Below are positions 46,928 to 55,090 of a stretch of DNA of 64,000 nucleotides, one piece after another. Position 1 is the stretch's first letter. Each line of letters opens with the position of its first letter. The notes under the pieces are model-generated. The model had not been told where the DNA came from, searched no databases, and was given only the letters and a program-made list of their open reading frames with translations. The DNA is from Clostridium sp031626875 (GTDB lineage Bacteria; Bacillota; Clostridia; Clostridiales; Clostridiaceae): the NCBI RefSeq assembly GCF_031626875.1, contig NZ_JANDMF010000021.1, positions 23,596-87,595 on the forward strand. Reading direction: 5' to 3'. The position numbers were made by a program, and so were the translations under genes.

Positions 46928-48637
46928 TTGTTAAGAACAATTAAAGGAAAGTTAATTTCTATTTTTTCGGTTTTAATTTTAGTTATGGCTTTTTTAGGGA
47001 TTTATTCTTCAATTAATTTAAAAAATATAAATGATATATCAACTAATATATCAAATGAAGTTATTCCAGGTATTCAATATGCTGAAGAACTTAACACAAT
47101 GACATCTGATTTTAGGATAATTGAGTATGAACATATTATTGCTGATGATAAAAAAACAATGGACTTAAAAGAGACAGAAATAAATGAATTAGAAATTAAA
47201 ATTGAAGAAAAATTTGAAGATTATAAGAAAACTATAACCACTAAAGAAGATGAAGAATTATTTAACATGGTTGAAGAAAATTGGACTAAGTATTTAACTT
47301 TACATGAAAGAGTTATAGCCCTTAGTAGAGAATTAAAGACAAAGGAAGCTATGACAATAATGAATAAAGAAAGTAAAGAAGCATTTGATAGTGCATCAGG
47401 TGAATTATTAAAGCTATCTGATCTAAATAAAAGGTTAGCAGATGAAGCTAGTGCAAATGGAGACAAGCAGTATAGTAATACATTAAAAATAAGTAGTATT
47501 ATTATAAGCAGTATTATTATATTTAGTATTATAGTAATGGTTATTGTTATTAGATCAATAGTTAAATCACTTGGTATTTTGAAAAATGAGTTAGACGAAC
47601 TTTCAGAGAATGGTGGAGATTTAACTCAAGAAATAGAGGTTTCATCAAAAGATGAAATAAATGATTTAGCTATAAGTATAAACAAATTTATTGCTAACAT
47701 AAAGGATATAGTTACTTCCGTAAATGAAAGTTCTGATAGTATAAGTAGCATTGTTGAAGATATAAAAGGAGATATGTCTGAGTTGAATATAAATATAGAA
47801 GGCATATCAGCAACAACAGAGGAACTATCAGCAGGAATGGAAGAAACAGCAGCTTCAGCAGAGGAAATGTCAGCAACATCAGAAGAAATAGAAAAGGCAG
47901 TTCAATCAATAGCAAATCAATCTGAAGATGGAGTTGTTAAAGTTGGAGAAATAAGTAGTAGAGCAGAAGATGCAAAAAAATATATATCAGAAGCTCAAAA
48001 AGAGACTTTTGGAATATTAGTAAGTACTAGAGATAAACTTGAAAAATCAATAGATGAATCTAAAATTGTTGGAGAAATTGATGTTCTGTCTGATTCTATT
48101 ATGCAAATAACAGAACAAACAAATCTTCTAGCTTTAAATGCAGCAATTGAAGCTGCAAGAGCAGGGGAAGCAGGTAAGGGATTTTCAGTTGTTGCTGAAG
48201 AGATAAGGAAACTTGCAGAAGAGTCAAAAGAAGCAGTAGGGAAAATTCAAGGTATAACTAGTAAAGTAACTCAATCAGTAAATAGTCTTTCAGGTGATGC
48301 CAATAGACTTTTAGAATTTATATCTACAAATATAGATAAAGATTATAAGACTATTTTGGAAGTTACTGAAAAATATAGTGATGATGCTAATTTTGTAGAT
48401 GAGCTTGTAACAAATTTTAGTGCTACTTCAGAAGAATTATTAGCGTCTATAACAGATTTGTTACAAACTATAGATGGGGTTGCACAAGCAACTAATCAAG
48501 GGGCAGAAGGAACTACAGAAATTGCAGGCAAAGCAGCTAGTATTAATAGTAAGTCAAATAATGTATTAGATCAAAGTGTTGCAGCAAAAGAAAAGGTGGA
48601 GGTATTGAAAGAGCAAATATCCAAATTTAAAATTTAA
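46928..48637 (+). CDS. Methyl-accepting chemotaxis protein with 4HB sensor
   Basis: A 569-residue chemoreceptor. Membrane segment at about 8-30, a four-helix-bundle (4HB) extracellular sensor to ~185, a second membrane segment (about 188-210), HAMP (210-262) and the cytoplasmic signalling domain with tip LLALNAAIEAARAGE near 399. I chose TTG 46928, 7 bp after AGAGGGGG, which puts the membrane anchor at the N-terminus as in relatives; the longer frame from 46844 would prepend 28 charged residues. No terminator separates it from the preceding receptor gene. The two cytoplasmic halves differ in sequence, so this is not a fresh duplication. Confidence 0.92.
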   Translation: MLRTIKGKLISIFSVLILVMAFLGIYSSINLKNINDISTNISNEVIPGIQYAEELNTMTSDFRIIEYEHIIADDKKTMDLKETEINELEIKIEEKFEDYKKTITTKEDEELFNMVEENWTKYLTLHERVIALSRELKTKEAMTIMNKESKEAFDSASGELLKLSDLNKRLADEASANGDKQYSNTLKISSIIISSIIIFSIIVMVIVIRSIVKSLGILKNELDELSENGGDLTQEIEVSSKDEINDLAISINKFIANIKDIVTSVNESSDSISSIVEDIKGDMSELNINIEGISATTEELSAGMEETAASAEEMSATSEEIEKAVQSIANQSEDGVVKVGEISSRAEDAKKYISEAQKETFGILVSTRDKLEKSIDESKIVGEIDVLSDSIMQITEQTNLLALNAAIEAARAGEAGKGFSVVAEEIRKLAEESKEAVGKIQGITSKVTQSVNSLSGDANRLLEFISTNIDKDYKTILEVTEKYSDDANFVDELVTNFSATSEELLASITDLLQTIDGVAQATNQGAEGTTEIAGKAASINSKSNNVLDQSVAAKEKVEVLKEQISKFKI

Positions 48638-48668
48638 ATTTGCATAGTAGCTAAAGTTTGAATTATTT

Positions 48669-48706
48669 AAGGCTTGAAGTTAGATAATATGTTAACTTCA
48701 GGTCTT
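48669..48706. terminator. Bidirectional terminator between receptor and KAS III genes
   Basis: AAGGCTTGAAGTTA (48669-48682) pairs with TAACTTCAGGTCTT (48693-48706), 14 pairs with two G-T. It separates convergent genes. Confidence 0.75.
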
Positions 48707-48709
48707 ATT

Positions 48710-49714
48710 TTAATATTTATATAAAACACAATCACAAGTAGTACCTGCTCCTACAGACCATAATATTATATAATCTCCATGATTAAGCTCATTATTTTCA
48801 ATAGATCTTTCAAGAGCCAAAAAAGGACTTGTGGTACCTGTGTAGCCAAATTCATTTCCTATGAATGGGAATTTAGCTATATCCTCACCTAGTTCATTAC
48901 ATATTTGTTCAATACTTTTTATAGCAAACTGAGAAACAAAATATTTTTTTATATCATTTTTAGTAAGGTTATTTCTTGAAATGATTTCTTCTATAGAAAT
49001 CTTAGCACTATAAAAAGCACCATCAAAGTTAAATGGGACCCACTTTACTAATTTATCTTTTACATCCAAATCAGAATCATGAATTGTTGAAGATAATCCT
49101 TCAGCAGGCAAAAGAATTTTATCATTATTCATTGAATTAGTATAAGCATCTGAATCTATGAATCCATGGTCAGTATTTGGAACATTCTCTAAAATAACTG
49201 CAGAAGCTGAATCACCAAAGTTGGCATAAGTTATAGATTCAGTAGATCTAGAAAATCTATTAAGTTGATCAGAGCCAACAACAAGTGAATACTTTATTCT
49301 TTGATTATCTCTCATGATTCTACTAACTTGATCTAAAGCAACTATCATACCAACACAGTTAGAATTTATATCATAAACTGAAGCTTTACTACTAGCACGT
49401 ATTGCATCATGAATTTTTAGTGCATTAGTAGGAGATAAATACTCAGGAGTTCCAGAGGAAAAGGCTATTATACCTAGTTCCTGTGGGTCAACATTAGTTT
49501 TTTCTAAAACTTTCTTAACTGCATTAATCCCCATAGTAACTATAGTTTCATTAGGATCATTTGAAATATATCTAGTCTCTCTTCCAGTACTTGAAAGTAA
49601 AGGCCTAATATCTTCACCTTGTTTTTCAAAATGTTCAATAAAATAATCATTTTCTACTTGGTTCTCTGGATGATAATGTGCAATACCTTTAATAACAGCA
49701 TTATAAAGTTTCAT
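48710..49714 (-). CDS. KAS III (FabH-like) homologue lacking catalytic His and Asn
   Basis: A 334-residue thiolase-fold protein of the 3-oxoacyl-ACP synthase III family. The acyl-accepting Cys120 is present (NSNCVGM). The catalytic His of the usual HQAN motif is replaced (Ser261 in VSQFAIKS), and the active-site Asn of GNTSAA is replaced by Tyr291 (FGYTGTTSP). It therefore may not do standard decarboxylative condensation; an acyl-transfer or other thioester role is possible. No ACP, FabD or other lipid genes are nearby, so it is not the housekeeping fabH. ATG with AAAGGAGAG. The substitutions are read from my own alignment to the family motif. Confidence 0.82.
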   Translation of the reverse strand: MKLYNAVIKGIAHYHPENQVENDYFIEHFEKQGEDIRPLLSSTGRETRYISNDPNETIVTMGINAVKKVLEKTNVDPQELGIIAFSSGTPEYLSPTNALKIHDAIRASSKASVYDINSNCVGMIVALDQVSRIMRDNQRIKYSLVVGSDQLNRFSRSTESITYANFGDSASAVILENVPNTDHGFIDSDAYTNSMNNDKILLPAEGLSSTIHDSDLDVKDKLVKWVPFNFDGAFYSAKISIEEIISRNNLTKNDIKKYFVSQFAIKSIEQICNELGEDIAKFPFIGNEFGYTGTTSPFLALERSIENNELNHGDYIILWSVGAGTTCDCVLYKY

Positions 49715-50044
49715 TTCATTTATCTCTCCTTTATATATTAAAAATAATTTTTTAATTATCTTATTTTTAGAAATTTTTTATATAAATATACTGAATTGAA
49801 TTATGTTTTTCATGTAAAGTGTTAAAAGCAACTTTAAGTAAATATTATAAAAGATTCTTGTTAGAATCATATTTCTTGAATTTTGAATTAAATATAAAAT
49901 AAGAGTTAATTTAGGACTTTTAAGAATTTTTTGTTAAATAAGAGAAGAAAAAATATATAATTGTAGCTGGTAAATATATATTAATTAGGAAATTTAATAT
50001 ATATAGTAAAAATACAAAAATATAAATTAAGGGGGAACAAATTT
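49715..50044 (+). other. Gene-free stretch between divergent KAS III and cellulase genes
   Basis: This 330-bp gap holds the motif TTTAAGTAAATATTATAAAA (49833-49852), 18 of 20 identical to the promoter motif at 40892-40911, followed by a small hairpin (GATTCT 49853-49858 / AGAATC 49863-49868). The cellulase ribosome site GGGGG lies near 50033. No convincing -35/-10 pair was found for either gene. Confidence 0.6.
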
Positions 50045-51745
50045 ATGAAAAATACAAAAAAATTACTTGTATTTTTAGTAGCATTGGTGTTATTAATTCC
50101 AACTTGTTTGATATGTACACCAATGGTTAAGACAGAAGCAGCAACAAAAAGTAAATCTCAAAAGTATGCAGATGCTATGGAACCAGGTTGGAACCTAGGT
50201 AATAGTTTTGATTCTTTTGATACAAATGGCGATAGAGGGGAAGAATCTTGGGGAAATCCAATTGTAACAAAGGAATTAATTAAAAAAATTAAATCTCAAG
50301 GGTTCAAAAGTATACGTATGCCTTTTACAACTGTAATGCGTACAGGAGCAGCACCAGACTATAAAATTGATTCAAAGTTTTTAAATCGTTATGCTGAAGT
50401 TGTAAAATGGGCTCTTGATGAGGGGTTATATGTAATGATAAACATACATCATGATTCATGGAGTTGGGCTAATTCAATAGGGACAAGTGGAGACAATGGT
50501 GCATCAATAGCAAAATATAAAGCTATCTGGACTCAATTATCAGATTATTTTAAAGATTATTCTGATAAAGTTTGTTTTGAATCATTAAATGAACCACAAT
50601 TTACAGGAGATACTGCTAATCAAATTAAAACATTAGAGCAAGTAAATACTGAATTTTATAATATAGTTAGAAATTCAGGAGGCAAAAATGCAACTCGTAT
50701 GTTAGTATTACCTACATTAAATACTAATGATAGTGATGATAAATGTGAATCCTTATATAATACAATTGAAAAGTGTAAGGATGATAATATAATGGCAACA
50801 TTTCATTACTATGGATATTGGCCATTTAGTGTTAATATAGCAGGGACAACAACTATGAATGATACTGTAATTTCGGAGCTGAAAAATTCTTTTGATAGAA
50901 TGTATAATCATTTTACATCAAAAGGAATTGGGACAATCTGTGGTGAATATGGATTACTTGCATTTGATAATAATTTAAATGGTATTGAGCATGGTGAAAT
51001 GTTAAAGTATTTTGAATATGTGACTTATTACGCAAAGCAAAAAAATATTACTATGATGCTTTGGGACAATGGTCAACATATGGGAAGAACTAGTCTTAAT
51101 TGGAGTGATCAAAGTCTATACAATATTATTAAGGCATCTTGGAAAACAAGAAGTTCATATGCTGAATCAGATAGAATATTTATAAAAGATGAAACTAGAA
51201 ATAATAATATTTCAATAAAACTAACATCAAATGGAAATAACTTAAATTCAATAATTTGTGGAGATAAAAAATTAGTATTAGGAAAAGATTATACTAGAGA
51301 GAATGATATAGTAACAATAAAGGGAGAATATCTAAATAAATTAATTACAGATAAATATGGAGTAAATGCTACACTAACAATGAGATTTTCAAAAGGTGCT
51401 GATTGGGATATTTTTGTTACCCATTATAAGACACCAGAATTAGATGATGGAACAGTAAGTGCAAGTGGATTTGAAATTCCAGTAAACTTTAATGGAGACA
51501 GAGTTACAACATTAGAGGCTATTAATTCTGATGGAAGTGGGGCAGGACCACAAGGCTGGACAACTTATAAACAATTTAATGAGGCATTTTCTGTTGATTA
51601 TGATAAAAATAAAGTAACTATTAAAGATAAATTCTTTGCAGAAGCTAAGGATGGAGAAATTACTTTTAAGGTACATTTCCAAAGTGGAGAAATACTTCAA
51701 TGCAAATTACTTAAAAGTGGAAGTGAAGTAAAAATAATAAAATAA
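50045..51745 (+). CDS. Secreted endoglucanase, GH5 with X2/Ig-like and CBM46-like domains
   Basis: A 566-residue exported cellulase-type enzyme. Signal peptide about 1-32 (cut near TEA-A). The GH5 catalytic barrel spans about 36-370; acid/base Glu183 (SLNEP) and nucleophile Glu301 (CGEYG) are visible, with the early motif PGWNLGNSFD typical of subfamily GH5_4. Then an Ig-like CBM_X2 module (about 378-465) and a C-terminal module resembling CBM46 (about 470-560). This order matches Bacillus halodurans Cel5B. Likely substrates are beta-1,4-glucans or xyloglucan. There is no dockerin, so it acts as a free enzyme. The product might feed the 6-phospho-beta-glucosidase at 22 kb. ATG with GGGGG. Confidence 0.92.
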   Translation: MKNTKKLLVFLVALVLLIPTCLICTPMVKTEAATKSKSQKYADAMEPGWNLGNSFDSFDTNGDRGEESWGNPIVTKELIKKIKSQGFKSIRMPFTTVMRTGAAPDYKIDSKFLNRYAEVVKWALDEGLYVMINIHHDSWSWANSIGTSGDNGASIAKYKAIWTQLSDYFKDYSDKVCFESLNEPQFTGDTANQIKTLEQVNTEFYNIVRNSGGKNATRMLVLPTLNTNDSDDKCESLYNTIEKCKDDNIMATFHYYGYWPFSVNIAGTTTMNDTVISELKNSFDRMYNHFTSKGIGTICGEYGLLAFDNNLNGIEHGEMLKYFEYVTYYAKQKNITMMLWDNGQHMGRTSLNWSDQSLYNIIKASWKTRSSYAESDRIFIKDETRNNNISIKLTSNGNNLNSIICGDKKLVLGKDYTRENDIVTIKGEYLNKLITDKYGVNATLTMRFSKGADWDIFVTHYKTPELDDGTVSASGFEIPVNFNGDRVTTLEAINSDGSGAGPQGWTTYKQFNEAFSVDYDKNKVTIKDKFFAEAKDGEITFKVHFQSGEILQCKLLKSGSEVKIIK

Positions 51746-51760
51746 ACTTTAGTTGGATAC

Positions 51761-51801
51761 AAAAAAGCCTTGCAATGGATAAATTTATTGCAAGGTTTTT
51801 T
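51761..51801 (+). terminator. Terminator after the endoglucanase
   Basis: AAAAAAGCCTTGCAAT (51761-51776) pairs with ATTGCAAGGTTTTTT (51787-51801). Confidence 0.92.
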
Positions 51802-51837
51802 AGGGTGGCTAAATGAAAAGGTTAAATAAAAAAGTTA

Positions 51838-51868
51838 TTGACATTTACGTTGCGTAAAGAGGTATATT
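51838..51868 (+). promoter_or_regulatory. MerR-type autoregulated promoter (19-bp spacer)
   Basis: TTGACA (51838-51843), a 19-bp spacer and TATATT (51863-51868). The spacer carries the perfect dyad TTTACG-TTG-CGTAAA (51844-51858). An overlong spacer with a central dyad is the hallmark of promoters that MerR-family proteins activate by untwisting. Confidence 0.88.
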
Positions 51869-51898
51869 TAACTTGTAAGGAAGAAGGTGAGATAATAA

Positions 51899-52663
51899 AT
51901 GGAATATACAGTACAAAAACTTGCAAAATTATCTGGTGTTACAACTAGAACTCTTAGATATTATGATGAAATAGAAATTCTTAAGCCGGCAAGAATTAAT
52001 TCATCAGGATATAGAATTTATGGAGATAAGGAAGTTGATAGGCTGCAGCAAATACTTTTCTATAGAGAGTTTGGAGTAGGTTTAGAATGTATAAAAAAAA
52101 TAGTAAATGATCCTTCCTTCAATGAAAGTGAAGCTTTAAGAGAACATCGTGAGAAACTTTTAGAAAAGAGAAAACAATTAGATAAATTAATAGAGAATTT
52201 AGATAAAACAATTGAATTTAAAGAAGGGAGAAGTGAAATGAGTAATAAAGAAAAATTTGAAGGATTTAAAAAGAAGTTAGTTGAAGAAAATGAAAATAAA
52301 TATGGTAAAGAGATAAGGGATAAGTATGGGGAAAGTATAATTGATAAAGCAAATATAAAATTAATGAATTTGACAGAAGAACAATTTAAGGAAGCCACAG
52401 AATTGGAAGTGAAATTTAAAGAAGTTTTAAAAGAAGCCTTTAAAGATGGAAATCCAGCAAGTTCAAAAGCTCAAGAAGCAGCAATGCTTCATAAAATTTG
52501 GCTTGAATTTTATTGGAATAAATATAGTAGTGAAGCTCATGCAGGACTTGCACAAATGTATGTAGATGATGAAAGGTTTAGAAAATATTATGATAAAGAT
52601 GAACCTGGTATGGCAGAATTTTTAAGAGATACTATTTTGATTTATACAGGAATGAAAGAATAA
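51899..52663 (+). CDS. MerR-family regulator with TipAS domain
   Basis: A 254-residue regulator: N-terminal MerR winged helix (about 1-72, TTRTLRYYDEIEILKPARI), a long dimerising coiled coil (about 80-115), and a C-terminal TipAS domain (about 135-250, with KIWLEFYW and HAGLAQMYV) that in TipA binds thiopeptides and in relatives other hydrophobic drugs. The promoter in front has the matching 19-bp spacer, so it probably activates its own transcription on binding ligand. No transporter follows, so it may also control distant genes. ATG with GAAGGTGA. Confidence 0.92.
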   Translation: MEYTVQKLAKLSGVTTRTLRYYDEIEILKPARINSSGYRIYGDKEVDRLQQILFYREFGVGLECIKKIVNDPSFNESEALREHREKLLEKRKQLDKLIENLDKTIEFKEGRSEMSNKEKFEGFKKKLVEENENKYGKEIRDKYGESIIDKANIKLMNLTEEQFKEATELEVKFKEVLKEAFKDGNPASSKAQEAAMLHKIWLEFYWNKYSSEAHAGLAQMYVDDERFRKYYDKDEPGMAEFLRDTILIYTGMKE

Positions 52664-52665
52664 CT

Positions 52666-52708
52666 AAAAGAGATTCAAAGTGATATTGATAATTTTGAAT
52701 CTCTTTTT
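52666..52708. terminator. Bidirectional terminator between MerR and DedA genes
   Basis: AAAAGAGATTCAAA (52666-52679) pairs with TTTGAATCTCTTTT (52694-52707), T-rich on both sides of the stem. Confidence 0.9.
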
Positions 52709-52709
52709 A

Positions 52710-53324
52710 TTAAATTTTATTTTTAGATTTTCTTTTTAATAATACAAATAAATATGCTAGTAGTAGACATCCCAAAATTCCATATATAATATTTGAATAT
52801 GCATCCATAAAGACTAAAACATCTTCCCAAGAAGAACCAAGAACTGAACCAATATAAACAAGTATTGAGTTCCAGATTAATGTTCCTAAAGTAGTATAAA
52901 TCATAAAGAGGCTGAATTTCATATTTGTCATACCAGCTGGAATAGATATAAGACTTCTAATTAATGGAACCATTCTGCAAAGAAATATAGTTATGTAACC
53001 ATACTTGTCAAACCAAGAATTGGCTTTTTCTATATCACTAATCTTTAGTCTAAGAATATGACCATATTTATTTATTATAGATTCAAGTTTTTTTATGCTA
53101 AGTGCATGTCCTATTTTATAAAGAATTGCAGCTCCAACTACTGAACCTAAAGTAGCAGAGACAATTATCCCGATAACAGTTAAATTAGTATAAGTAGTCA
53201 TAAAACCACCAAAGGTGAGGATAACTTCTGAAGGGATAGGGGGAAAAACATTTTCTAATAAAATCATAAGAAATGTACCGAGATAACCATGGGTTTCCAT
53301 GAAGCTTAAAATCAAATCTTTCAT
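52710..53324 (-). CDS. DedA/VTT-family membrane protein
   Basis: A 204-residue polytopic membrane protein of the DedA (SNARE-associated, VTT) family. Members with this layout act in flipping undecaprenyl phosphate or phospholipids and in envelope stress. Visible: the re-entrant motif ENVFPPIPSE with a Gly-Gly, and the FLCRMVPLIRSLISIPAGM segment typical of the family, four to six hydrophobic stretches, and a basic C-terminal tail. On the minus strand, ATG with AGGAGAAA. Which lipid it moves is not evident. Confidence 0.93.
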   Translation of the reverse strand: MKDLILSFMETHGYLGTFLMILLENVFPPIPSEVILTFGGFMTTYTNLTVIGIIVSATLGSVVGAAILYKIGHALSIKKLESIINKYGHILRLKISDIEKANSWFDKYGYITIFLCRMVPLIRSLISIPAGMTNMKFSLFMIYTTLGTLIWNSILVYIGSVLGSSWEDVLVFMDAYSNIIYGILGCLLLAYLFVLLKRKSKNKI

Positions 53325-53693
53325 ATTTCATTTCTCCTAAGTTTTTTATAATTAAATTTCCATAAAACAAAAGTATTTATAAAGGGTTTGTTTAACAGAG
53401 TTAATCTTAACTCCTTATGAGGTTAAGTATACCTTATTAATATTTATACAATCAATATTTGTTAAGACAATTTAACAATAGAATATTTTTAATTAAATAT
53501 TTGAGTGTATAATTAAACAATTGTATATTTTTTAGTTATATACTATCTTATTAGTAAATAAATTGTAAATTAGAAAAATATGAAGTATAAAGAATAAGTA
53601 AATTATAGAAAATTATGCTATAATATTGTTAGATTTTGGTGGTTGTCACAGTATAGTTAATCATAACTAACAAATACAAGGAGGTGAGACAGC
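53325..53693 (+). other. Gene-free stretch with repeated GTTAA/TTAAC dyads
   Basis: This 369-bp gap between divergent dedA and FIST genes has several TTAA-core inverted repeats: GAGTTAA-TC-TTAACTC (53398-53413), TTGTTAA-N6-TTAACAA (53459-53478) and TAGTTA-ATCA-TAACTA (53654-53669). An extended -10, TGCTATAAT (53616-53624), is a likely promoter for the FIST gene. Confidence 0.6.
53616..53624 (+). promoter_or_regulatory. Extended -10 promoter for the FIST-kinase operon
   Basis: TGCTATAAT, TGn-extended, 70 bp before the FIST start; no good -35. The dyad at 53654-53669 lies in the resulting leader, 8 bp before the ribosome site. Confidence 0.5.
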
Positions 53694-55040
53694 TTGCCTG
53701 GTAAAGTAAAAGAAATGATTGAAGAAATAATCGAAGAAAGATCTAAAGGAAATCCAGCTATTAGAGAGATGACTAAAGCTAAATTAATTTTAAAGGGACT
53801 TAATCCTAATAAATTTAATAAATATTCATATGATGATCCAAAGATAATAGAAAAACTTTGGAATATAAAAAGAGAATTAATAGAAACTAATGCAAAAGAA
53901 AATAATTTGAATATAAAAACAGCTTTCTCAAAGAAAACTACAGAAGAAGAAAGTATATTAGATATAAAGAAGCAATTTGAAAATTCAGATAAAGACTTAA
54001 TAGTATTTTTTGCCTCTTCAAATTTTAATCAAGAAAATTTGAGTTATCTTATGAAAGAAACTTTTAGTGAAAGTATTATAATTGGTTGCTCTACTGCAGG
54101 GGAAATAATAAGTGGACAAATGATGAGCAATTCTATTGTAGCTATGGCTATTAATTCAAAAGTTGTTTCTGATATGAAATTAGAAGTAGTTGAGAATATT
54201 GATGAAAATTTAAATTTAGAACCTGCTTTCAATTCTTTTGAAAAATATTTTCAAGAGAGTTTATATACTATGGATATAACAAAATATGTAGGGATAATTT
54301 TAATTGATGGAATAAGTAAAAATCAAGAAGAAATTATGGACAAGATAGGGAATAGGACAAATATTTTTTTTGTTGGTGGAACTGCAGGGGATGATAATAA
54401 ACATATTAGAACTCATGTATGTGCGAATGGAAAAGCATATACTGGAGCAACAATTCTTTTAATGTTAAAAATAAATGATGATGCTGAATTTAATATCATT
54501 AAGACACAAAGCTTTAAAAACTTAGGTAATACGTTAATAGCTAATAAAGTTAATGAAGCAACTAGGGAAGTAATAGAATTTAATAATATGCCAGCTAGAA
54601 TAGCCTATGCAGATGCAGTAGGTGCAGATTCTATTGATGATGTGGGAAAATATTTTATTACAAATCCCGTAGGGCTAGTAGTTGGAGATGATGACATATA
54701 TGTAAGATGTCCCTTACATTTAAATGATACTAAAATAGAATTTCGTTGTAAGATACTTAATGGGATGGAAGTTACTCTATTAGAAACAACAGATATACTT
54801 AAAGACACCAACAGGGTAATAGATAATGAAATCAGAGAGAATGGAAAAATTGAAGGAATAATAAATTTTGATTGTATAGAGAGAATTTTAAAACTTAAGA
54901 GTAGGGATGAGGATAAATCATATGCTGAAATATTCAATTCTATTCCTACAATAGGATTTGCAACATATGGAGAAGAATTTATAGGTCATACTAATCAAAC
55001 TTCAACAATGTTACTTTTTAGATCAAAGAAAAAAGTGTAA
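53694..55040 (+). CDS. FIST-domain sensory protein
   Basis: A 448-residue cytoplasmic protein. Residues 1-~70 are a small charged helical module; ~95-290 FIST_N (IIIGCSTAGEI is the typical GCSTAGE motif; FFVGGTAGDD later) and ~295-435 FIST_C (IGFATYGEEFIGHTNQTSTM). FIST domains are predicted to bind small ligands such as amino acids and feed signal-transduction proteins. The histidine kinase gene begins 50 bp later, so it is probably the input partner. Starts with TTG, 6 bp after a nearly perfect AAGGAGGTGA. No response regulator is nearby. Confidence 0.9.
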   Translation: MPGKVKEMIEEIIEERSKGNPAIREMTKAKLILKGLNPNKFNKYSYDDPKIIEKLWNIKRELIETNAKENNLNIKTAFSKKTTEEESILDIKKQFENSDKDLIVFFASSNFNQENLSYLMKETFSESIIIGCSTAGEIISGQMMSNSIVAMAINSKVVSDMKLEVVENIDENLNLEPAFNSFEKYFQESLYTMDITKYVGIILIDGISKNQEEIMDKIGNRTNIFFVGGTAGDDNKHIRTHVCANGKAYTGATILLMLKINDDAEFNIIKTQSFKNLGNTLIANKVNEATREVIEFNNMPARIAYADAVGADSIDDVGKYFITNPVGLVVGDDDIYVRCPLHLNDTKIEFRCKILNGMEVTLLETTDILKDTNRVIDNEIRENGKIEGIINFDCIERILKLKSRDEDKSYAEIFNSIPTIGFATYGEEFIGHTNQTSTMLLFRSKKKV

Positions 55041-55090
55041 TTATGGATAATGGTGATAAAATAAAATATTCTGTAATATTGGAGTAATAA

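Noticed and set aside
53459..53478. Rex operator
   Set aside because: The half-sites TTGTTAA/TTAACAA fit Rex, but the spacer is 6 bases, not the usual 4, and neither neighbour is a redox-fermentation gene; listed only as a dyad.
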